Shown here one piece after another: positions 57,103 through 64,000 of a DNA stretch of 64,000 bases (within the stretch, counting starts at the first letter, position 1; every line of letters begins with the position of its first letter). This stretch comes from Chloroflexota bacterium (GTDB lineage Bacteria > Chloroflexota > Dehalococcoidia > Lucifugimonadales > Lucifugimonadaceae): the NCBI GenBank assembly GCA_027618835.1, contig JAQCHZ010000014.1, forward strand, positions 1 through 64,000, written 5' to 3'. The translations under genes were made by a program, and so were the position numbers. The notes beneath the pieces were generated by a model, which was not told where the DNA came from, ran no database searches, and saw nothing but the letters and a program-made list of their open reading frames with translations.

Positions 57103-57905
57103 GCACCGCTGGTAAACAGAACGTAGAGAAATAGCAGGGCTATCACCGCTACCGTTAGTTTGACTGCCCAAGATGTCCATTGTTTTTGGAATGCTAGAAA
57201 ATGCTCTGGCGAGCGCCATTTCTTACCGCGCCAGGCGTGTTCATTTCCTTTGGCACCAAGATAGATGCTCGCAATAACCATGACTACAAGTTGAACCTCT
57301 GGCGGTAGGAACGCCGCTCCGAACAAGACAACGGTGTAGGGTACTCCCGAAAAAAGTCCCCAGACTGCGGGCATCAGGAATGCTGCCCAGTTCCATTTCT
57401 TGATTTCACGAGGTATTTCGCCATCGCGTGTGCCTGAAGAATTTGGCGTGATGGAGTCAGCGTGACCGAATGGGTTCTCTTGTGAAATCGATGCTGTCTG
57501 GCTGTCATGTTCAGCGTCTGGGCCTGCACCCCTTAAGTCAGGTTGTTGAACCGGGCCATCGATATTCGGCTTAGTCGCAGGCGTCGAAACGGGATTTAGA
57601 TCGGGGCGGTAGGTACGTGGCGATGCTGCCGAGGAAACCTGTCGTTCTGGTTGCACCTTGTGAGCAATTCTTACTTCGTCCTTCATTTCAGACCCGCACA
57701 CCCAGCAATAGGCTGCGCGTGTGTTGTTGATGCCACCGCACCTTGCGCACGAATTGAGACCCGAAGGAGGGCTCGACTCGTTCGTAACTTCGATCAACCG
57801 TTCGCCGCAACGATTACAGGCGTAGGCACCCTTGTCATTTTTTGTGCCGCAATGGACGCAGAAATGTGGATTACCAGCGGTAGATTGTTCAGTTTGATCT
57901 GTCAT
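57099..57905 (-). CDS. zinc-ribbon membrane protein
   Basis: 268 aa; FCVHCGTKN...CNRCGERL and CARCGGINNTRAAYCWVCG; C-terminal TM helices. Confidence 0.8.
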   Translation of the reverse strand: MTDQTEQSTAGNPHFCVHCGTKNDKGAYACNRCGERLIEVTNESSPPSGLNSCARCGGINNTRAAYCWVCGSEMKDEVRIAHKVQPERQVSSAASPRTYRPDLNPVSTPATKPNIDGPVQQPDLRGAGPDAEHDSQTASISQENPFGHADSITPNSSGTRDGEIPREIKKWNWAAFLMPAVWGLFSGVPYTVVLFGAAFLPPEVQLVVMVIASIYLGAKGNEHAWRGKKWRSPEHFLAFQKQWTSWAVKLTVAVIALLFLYVLFTSGA

Positions 57906-58004
57906 GCGTTACTAAGTTTAGAGGTGTTCTTCGAGCCTGTCGCTTCGCAGTATCGATTCATCGTTGTGTCTTGGTCTAAATACGAGAACGTTATTCGCTT
58001 GGTT

Positions 58005-58916
58005 CTACAGATTTTCGACGTTGAGATCCATTGAGTTCATAAGGTCGTTTAGTTCCTCGCGGGTCGAGTCGTCGATAGGCGGGCTTGGGGGGCGGACATC
58101 GGCCGTCGTGGTGAACCCTCGCCTTTTCATGATTTCTTTTCGAATTGCGAGGCCAATGCCAACCGAGTTTTCGTATCGAATCAGCGGAAGCCACTTATAA
58201 AATATGGTTCGTGCGCGTTCTAGATCGCCGCTTGCCATGTATTTGTGAATTGCAACAAGAACTTCCGGGTAGGCAAAACCGGTCATCGTTCCAATAGCTC
58301 CACGGCGTAATTCTTCGAACAGGAATGCTCCACCGAGTCCCCCGAAGATTCCCATCGTTCCGCTGGTGGCCTCTATAACTCTCGTTATTTTCTGAGGAGT
58401 CGGCGGGTCTTCAAGTTTCAAATATTTAGCGTCGGGCAGTTCGGAGTGAAGTTTGCCGATAAACGCTGGATCGAAGTGCACTCCAGTTTGTTCCGGTAGA
58501 TCTTGGACAACTATCGGTATTTCTGTGATTTCTTGTGCTGCAGCGTAGTAAGCGTAGGTTGCAGGTGGGTTAGGTTTCACCATTTTCGAGGGAGCGATCA
58601 TGACGGCACTTGCACCACCTGACTGAGCGTCGCGTACTCGTGCAGCAAGTGCACGTCCGCTTTCTGCGCTGGTGCCGACGGTAACGGTCAGATCGTCTCC
58701 TGCGGCAGCGACAACTGCGTCAATAACCGGACCGCGTTCAGCGTCGGTCAGGCGATGCGCTTCACCCATGACGCCCAGTGTTACGACTCCGGTACAGCTG
58801 GCTGCTCGCGCTGCACCGACGAGTCGATCAAATGAGGCAGTGTCGACTTCACCGTTTGCATCGAACGGGGTCGGCAGCATGAAGTGAATTCCGTCTAATT
58901 TACGATCATTTGCCAA
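58005..58916 (-). CDS. dihydrodipicolinate synthase (DapA)-family protein
   Basis: 303 aa; GVVTLGVMGEAHRLTDAER, IVVQDLPEQTGV, AKYLKLEDPPTP (Lys retained). Confidence 0.9.
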   Translation of the reverse strand: MANDRKLDGIHFMLPTPFDANGEVDTASFDRLVGAARAASCTGVVTLGVMGEAHRLTDAERGPVIDAVVAAAGDDLTVTVGTSAESGRALAARVRDAQSGGASAVMIAPSKMVKPNPPATYAYYAAAQEITEIPIVVQDLPEQTGVHFDPAFIGKLHSELPDAKYLKLEDPPTPQKITRVIEATSGTMGIFGGLGGAFLFEELRRGAIGTMTGFAYPEVLVAIHKYMASGDLERARTIFYKWLPLIRYENSVGIGLAIRKEIMKRRGFTTTADVRPPSPPIDDSTREELNDLMNSMDLNVENL

Positions 58917-59099
58917 TTAATAAAACTCCTTGTCGATATAGGGTCCAGATGAGAATCATGGGTATGGTGAGGGTGCAGGCGAGAGTGCGCAAGATGCCTT
59001 GATAGGGGTTTGGCATTTCGAATCGCACCAATATCTTGTGAATGAGTGCTAAAATCGCTGCGTAATTATGAATATTTACTCGTTCCACATTTGCTGTTG

Positions 59100-59129
59100 T
59101 ACCGGTCGCTAAGCGGTTCGGTATTTTTT
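59100..59129 (+). terminator. terminator-like hairpin 1 in the nitrite/sulfite reductase leader
   Basis: TACCGgtCGC-taa-GCGgttCGGTA followed by TTTTTT. Confidence 0.6.
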
Positions 59130-59144
59130 GCGTGTGAACATTCC

Positions 59145-59177
59145 AACCCTGCCAAAGTAATTCAGCAGGGTTTTTTT
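59145..59177 (+). terminator. terminator hairpin 2 in the nitrite/sulfite reductase leader
   Basis: AACCCTGC-caaagtaattca-GCAGGGTT followed by TTTTT. Confidence 0.8.
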
Positions 59178-59240
59178 ATTGGGTATTTTTACGAGTAATA
59201 GGTAGTGCGTATGCACTAGGTATGAAAGAGAGCTTGAACA

Positions 59241-61031
59241 GTGACCACTGGAAGAGTTGATACGAAAGACTGGATTCCGAATCTAGGGAACGCGCATGTG
59301 CTGAAAATTGATGGTCCCGAGATCGCCAATTTTGAAGACCAAGTGAAGCTGTTTCAGTCTGGTGAAAAGGACGAGATCGAGTTTCTCAGGTTTCGACTAC
59401 GTCAGGGTGTGTACGGTCAACGTCAACCCGATGCCCAGATGATTCGGGTTAAGTTGCCTTTCGGAGGAGTCACCGCACATCAGATGGATGTTCTCGGTGA
59501 AGTTGCTGAGAAGTACGCTCCACTGAAAAAGGGTCATTTCACGACTCGTGAGAACGTGCAGTATCACCACGTTCCACTTGGGGATACGACTGATCTGCTT
59601 CGTACTTTAGGCGATGCTGGTATGTCGACTCGGGAAGCCTGTGGAAACGTAGTTCGTAACGTTGTGGCTGCACCGACAGCTGGCGTTTCGAAAGACGAGG
59701 TATTTGACGTAACTCCTTACGCTGCTGCGTATGCACGCTATTTCCTTCGACACCCAACCACGCAGAATATGCCGCGAAAATCTAAAGTTGCGTTTTCAGG
59801 TTCGGAAAAAGACGAAGCGATGGTGCTGATGCACGACGTCGGTATGGTGGCTCGTGTTCGCGACGGTGTACGTGGATTCAAGATCGTTGTTGGTGGTGGT
59901 CTTTCGACCAACGCAATGATGGCGAAAACTCTGCGGGAGTTCGTTCCTGCTGAAGATCTAATCAAAAACTGTGAAGCTGTACTTCGAGTCTTCAACCGAC
60001 AGGATGAAGAACGAAAGAGCATTGCAAAGGCTCGAATCAAGTTCACTATCGCTCGACTTGGTATCGACAAGTTCCGAGAAATGATTGATGAAGAGCTTGA
60101 GGGCGACTGGGCGAGGAAAGAAATCGACCTAGATTCCCTGATGTTCGTAGACGATGAAGAGGGTGATGCGCCTGCTGTGGATTCCGGTGCTACGCCCGAA
60201 CCTGCCGACGATGCTGCTTACACCTACTGGAAGCGAACTAACGTTGAGGCGCAGCGCCAAGACGGTTTCAGCGTAGTATTCGTTCGGGTTGAGCGTGGCG
60301 ATGTTTACGCCAACCAGTGGTCGCAGCTTGCAGATGTAGCACGAAAGTTTGCCGGTGGCCGAGCACGGATCGACCAGCAGCAGAATCTTGTGTATCGCTG
60401 GGTGCGAAACGAGTCTCTCTATGACATTTATCAGGCTCTCGGAGCTGTTGGTTTCAGTGCGGCTGGTCGAGAGACTATTCGTGACGTGGTGACTTGCCCG
60501 GGAACAGATTCTTGTAAGTTGGGTATTACTTCGTCGATGGGCTTGAACAAAGCTCTTGGTGAAACTCTCGACGGTCTGGGCGAGCTTGACCCGCTGGTTG
60601 AGAAGATGCACATAAAGGCGAGTGGTTGCCCGAACTCTTGTGGTCAGCACCACATTGCGAGCATCGGTTTCCACGGTGCGGTTGTCAAAGGCCCGGGTGG
60701 TCAAGCTCCAGCGTACGAACTGTTCCTTGGTGGACGTTCAACCGAGGAGGGCGGCACGAAGATAGGAACACGAGTGAAGGCTCGTATTCCGGCTAAGCAG
60801 GCTCCTGAGGCTTTGAAGACAGTTCTCGATACCTATCTTGCTAAACGCAATGATGGCGAAGAGTTTGCTGACTTTATCGAGCGTGTCGGAGTTGCGGAGT
60901 TTGAAGAGAAATTTGACAAGCTAAAGGGTGATCTTGGTCCGCTAGACCGTGACAACATCCAGAACTACATGGACTGGGGCAAGACCGTGGTCTACAAGCT
61001 GGAACGTGGTGAAGGTGAGTGCGCAGTTTAA
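59241..61031 (+). CDS. ferredoxin-type assimilatory nitrite/sulfite reductase
   Basis: 596 aa, GTG start; TTRENVQYHHVPL, TCPGTDSCKLGITSS, KASGCPNSCGQHHIASIGFHG siroheme/4Fe-4S motif. Confidence 0.93.
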   Translation: MTTGRVDTKDWIPNLGNAHVLKIDGPEIANFEDQVKLFQSGEKDEIEFLRFRLRQGVYGQRQPDAQMIRVKLPFGGVTAHQMDVLGEVAEKYAPLKKGHFTTRENVQYHHVPLGDTTDLLRTLGDAGMSTREACGNVVRNVVAAPTAGVSKDEVFDVTPYAAAYARYFLRHPTTQNMPRKSKVAFSGSEKDEAMVLMHDVGMVARVRDGVRGFKIVVGGGLSTNAMMAKTLREFVPAEDLIKNCEAVLRVFNRQDEERKSIAKARIKFTIARLGIDKFREMIDEELEGDWARKEIDLDSLMFVDDEEGDAPAVDSGATPEPADDAAYTYWKRTNVEAQRQDGFSVVFVRVERGDVYANQWSQLADVARKFAGGRARIDQQQNLVYRWVRNESLYDIYQALGAVGFSAAGRETIRDVVTCPGTDSCKLGITSSMGLNKALGETLDGLGELDPLVEKMHIKASGCPNSCGQHHIASIGFHGAVVKGPGGQAPAYELFLGGRSTEEGGTKIGTRVKARIPAKQAPEALKTVLDTYLAKRNDGEEFADFIERVGVAEFEEKFDKLKGDLGPLDRDNIQNYMDWGKTVVYKLERGEGECAV

Positions 61032-61070
61032 TCTGCACACGTTCCTTAGCCTTGAATCTTAGGTAATAAA

Positions 61071-61105
61071 AAAAGGGCGACTGCATTGATGCGGTCGCCC
61101 TTTTG
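61071..61105. terminator. terminator after the reductase gene
   Basis: AAAAGGGCGACTGCA-ttga-TGCGGTCGCCCTTTT. Confidence 0.9.
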
Positions 61106-61158
61106 GTTTTACGAGCCAACGGGTGTAGTCGAGTTCAACCCAAGACAAATGCGTGGCG

Positions 61159-61710
61159 CTAAGACTTATCGTCGTCTTCTGAAGAGCGAAAGTCGATTAT
61201 CTTGCCCTGGTCGTTCGACTCAGGTGCCTTGGGCGATTCGGGTTTTTCTTCGATTCGTCGTCCGCGCCAGTACTTCACTTCAGGTGTTGATGTTTGCGAC
61301 TTTTTGGGCGAACGGTTGCGGCCGAAGAAACCTGTCGGGCCTGTATTGGACATGTCGCTACCAAGTCGACCCGCACCGGATCGGAACCACAATAAATATC
61401 CGATTGCTAATAATCCGACGCCAACTAACGCTATGGAAATTTGTGCTGACGGGGTGAACGCTGCGACAGCGAGAATCACAACTCCAGCAATTGTTAGGTT
61501 GCCGGGTTTAAGGCTGATGCTTGATGAGCGTTTCTTGCCCCGACTGCGTTTCGGGGCTGTTCCCGTGAATTTTTCGAATGCTTTCGGCTTACTCACCGGT
61601 TGTCGAGGTTGACCAGCGTTGCCCGTGGTGCCAGCGCAAATGGAGTCATCAGCGTTGGTCTTTTCGAGTATTTCGTCTATCTCGCGTTCGAATTTTGACT
61701 TATCAGGCAT
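61159..61710 (-). CDS. hypothetical membrane protein
   Basis: 183 aa; two adjacent TM segments (LTIAGVVILAVAAF, ISIALVGVGLLAIGYLLWF) flanked by charged, disordered regions. Confidence 0.6.
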   Translation of the reverse strand: MPDKSKFEREIDEILEKTNADDSICAGTTGNAGQPRQPVSKPKAFEKFTGTAPKRSRGKKRSSSISLKPGNLTIAGVVILAVAAFTPSAQISIALVGVGLLAIGYLLWFRSGAGRLGSDMSNTGPTGFFGRNRSPKKSQTSTPEVKYWRGRRIEEKPESPKAPESNDQGKIIDFRSSEDDDKS

Positions 61711-61815
61711 CAGTGAATACTACCCATTGGAAGGTTGTCGCGTTGCTATACTCGAACTCTAACTGCTGCAATCGACGCGCAGTGCAACCAGTAGCAATTT
61801 TGAATACCTAGACAT

Positions 61816-62487
61816 ATGCCAGATATCGAATACGACAACTTTCTGAAAATCACGCTATTCAAGCTTAGTTCGGAATTCCGGAGGCTGGATGCTGATTGGC
61901 GTGAGAAGGCCAAAAAGGAATTTGTCAATCTAGTCGACACTCTTTCCGAAGGCGACGAGATTCGCACTTACAGCACAGTAGGGACTCGTCCCGATGCCGA
62001 CTTCATGCTCGTGCAGGACTCAGCTTCGGTCGATACGTTCCATGGGGCTTCAAAAGCTATCAACCACTCGTTGCTAGGCAGCTACCTCGAACAATCTTTT
62101 TCGTATCTGTCGATTCGGCGTAAGAGCCGGTATAAGCACGGCGGTGGTGCTCCGAAGCTCAAAGAAGACTACAAATACATGGTTATCTACCCGATGACCA
62201 AGACTCGACCTTGGTACGAAAAGTCGATGAAAGAACGACAGGAGATGATGAACGATCACTTCCGCGTCGGTAAGAATTATCCGATGGTCAAGATCAATAC
62301 GTCGTATGCGTTTGGTCTTGATGACACGGAGTTCGTTCTTAGTTTCGAGATGGACGACCCATCGGATTTCACGTCGCTTGTTATGGATCTGCGTGAGGTT
62401 CCAGCTGCTCAGTTCACATTGACCGAGATTCCGATATTCACGACGATCAAGATGCCGATCGCTGAAGCACTGGATGCGATGGCTTAG
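61816..62487 (+). CDS. chlorite dismutase/HemQ-family protein (probable coproheme decarboxylase)
   Basis: 223 aa; YKYMVIYPMTKTRPWYEKSMKERQEMMNDHFRVGKNYP, YAFGLDDTEFVLSFEMDDPSDFTSLVMDLREV. Confidence 0.85.
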   Translation: MPDIEYDNFLKITLFKLSSEFRRLDADWREKAKKEFVNLVDTLSEGDEIRTYSTVGTRPDADFMLVQDSASVDTFHGASKAINHSLLGSYLEQSFSYLSIRRKSRYKHGGGAPKLKEDYKYMVIYPMTKTRPWYEKSMKERQEMMNDHFRVGKNYPMVKINTSYAFGLDDTEFVLSFEMDDPSDFTSLVMDLREVPAAQFTLTEIPIFTTIKMPIAEALDAMA

Positions 62488-62500
62488 TTCTGGGATAGGC

Positions 62501-62538
62501 TCTAGGCGCCATCTGGTGGGCGCCGGATGGCGCCTAGA
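62501..62538. repeat. perfect 13-bp inverted repeat hairpin
   Basis: TCTAGGCGCCATC-tggtgggcgccg-GATGGCGCCTAGA, 14 nt after the hemQ-like stop. Confidence 0.85.
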
Positions 62539-62931
62539 CGTGCTCGTCGTCGGACGACTTTGCTCCAAGCTGCAATCGACCCACCCTCCAACTCCTTCGC
62601 TGTGAGAACGCGCAAAGCTGCTGCTTTTCTCCTTGGTGGAGACGGGTGAGAGGTGCGTTCACACGTGAACACACAACAGCAATCATTTCTTTCAGTTCTC
62701 GTACTGGTGAGAATCAGAGGGTGTGCCTGACTGACCTAATACTTGCGACCATGATGTCTACCATGGTCGCGAATACGCAGTCTTTACCCCCTCGATGGGC
62801 AGCAGTAGCCATCGCTTCATTTATACGTGTTCTACAGGCCGGCTGTAACTCCAGAACGTCGGGAGCCGCACAAGTTTGAGCGGTTCACGTTTGACAACGG
62901 GGTAGAGGACGAAGAGGTGTGAAATTTACAA

Positions 62932-63432
62932 TTAGCCAGATTGCCGTTTCTTAGTTGATCGCCCATTTTGTACTAGGAGAATTGATCCGATCAAAGCGGA
63001 AACAACCGACGCAACTAAAATCCCTGCTTTTGCAACGTCGACGTCGCCTTCGTTATCCAAGGCTAAGCGCGAAATAAATAACGACATCGTGAATCCGATT
63101 CCAGCCAAGAACCCTCCACCAGTAATCACCCTCCAGTTAAGTCCGACTGATAATGTGCCAACACCTAAACGAATCGCCAACCACGTGAACAAAACAACAC
63201 TGATTGGCTTCCCGATCGCCAATCCGAAAATCACTCCCAATGATATGCGGTCGTCCATGCTTTGAATTGTCGAAGTGTCGATCTCCAATCCGGCATTCGC
63301 GAGAGCAAAAACTGGCATGATCATGAATGCGACCCACGGATGGAGTAAATGTTCGAGACGAGACATCGGTGATGCTGCATGAGCTGCCGCTGATTCCAGT
63401 TCACCAAACACCCGCTGGCGGTGGTGTTCCAC
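62932..63432 (-). pseudogene. NhaA Na+/H+ antiporter, C-terminal fragment only
   Basis: 166 aa matching only the NhaA C-terminal half: SRLEHLLHPWVAFMIMPVFALANAGLEID ... GGGFLAGIGFTMSLFISRLAL. Frame closed by TAA just upstream of the GTG. Confidence 0.75.
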
Positions 63433-64000
63433 TCGTTATTTCTGACCTCGAGCTACAGTCCTGAACTGGGTGGAGATATCCTGAAATCGAGTCAAGAATT
63501 GTTGATCGGTTGGTCATTTTGAAAATCTTGTTGTGGCTAAATCGCCAGTTCAACCTCGCTGGAGATTTTGCTTAGGACAGTTTTCACAAATGTTTCGTGA
63601 TAGCGAGCAATACATGGGAATGGTTGGTCAGGAACGTACAGATTGTCGGTGTGTCGGTCAAGAACGCTATTCATGAAATCTGTAACATGTATTGAGGGTC
63701 TTGTGTTAACAGAATTTTACGGACTTTTGTCGCTCGTTTTTGGAGCGCGTACTTGAACCGTCTAAATCGGTTTTAACAGGTCCATACATGAACGATCGCA
63801 TAGAGCAGAATCATCTCGCGATAAAGTAGCGTTACTCCCCATTACTCGGCTTCGCAAAGCTCGCCTCTACGAGCCGGTTTTGTGCTGTATTCGATGATTT
63901 GCACAACTATCTAAGAGTCCAAGCCACAGACGGTGAGCACGTTCCAGCGGACGTTCGTAGGAAGATATTCGCAGATAGGTTATCGACTCTAATGACCGAA

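Noticed and set aside
62745-62770. 9-bp inverted repeat GCGACCATG-atgtctac-CATGGTCGC as an operator
   Set aside because: It lies in a gene-poor stretch with no adjacent promoter or gene start I can support; short enough to be chance.
63840-64000. Open frame running off the window end (CAVFDDLHNYLRVQATDGEHVPADVRRKIFADRLSTLMTE)
   Set aside because: Truncated, no motif recognised, and two frames are partly open; cannot be called from this sequence.
1-64000. CRISPR arrays, tRNA/rRNA genes, integrases, toxin-antitoxin or defence islands
   Set aside because: No regularly spaced repeats, cloverleaf-like genes, rRNA signatures, recombinase motifs or known defence domains were seen; the only DNA-modification gene is the orphan methyltransferase.

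Overview
The window is a bacterial chromosome segment with dense coding on both strands. It looks like a Chloroflexota genome of the SAR202 type. That is an inference from gene content: four divergent enolase-superfamily genes, many MFS genes, lipoprotein SBPs and an AccD-AccA fusion. Housekeeping blocks appear intact: ctaB/ctaA, tsaD, accDA, ftsK, rnj, UDG, acpP/nusB/fabD/rpmF/yceD, ruvCAB, nirA/sir and hemQ-like. Between them lie accessory regions that look like sugar-acid or organic-acid catabolism: HpcH/HpaI aldolase, enolase-superfamily dehydratases, SDR, two DapA-family proteins, MFS transporters, HAD phosphatases and an ABC peptide-type importer without an ATPase. No rRNA, tRNA, CRISPR array, integrase or transposase was recognised. 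The most interesting observations are: (1) a DapA-family protein lacking both the Schiff-base Lys and the catalytic Tyr, beside a ManD-like enolase gene; (2) two terminator-like hairpins in tandem in the nitrite/sulfite reductase leader; (3) a type-4 UDG with a long disordered tail ending in a putative beta-clamp motif (QLGIF); (4) two MFS genes whose TM1-coding 5' ends have no ATG/GTG/TTG; (5) several lesions (frameshifts, one in-frame TGA, truncation) found only in accessory genes; (6) a cupredoxin-like lipoprotein that appears to have lost its copper ligands; (7) an AccD-AccA fusion. No obviously complete new defence or mobile system was seen. All calls come from reading the sequence and motifs; no searches were run.
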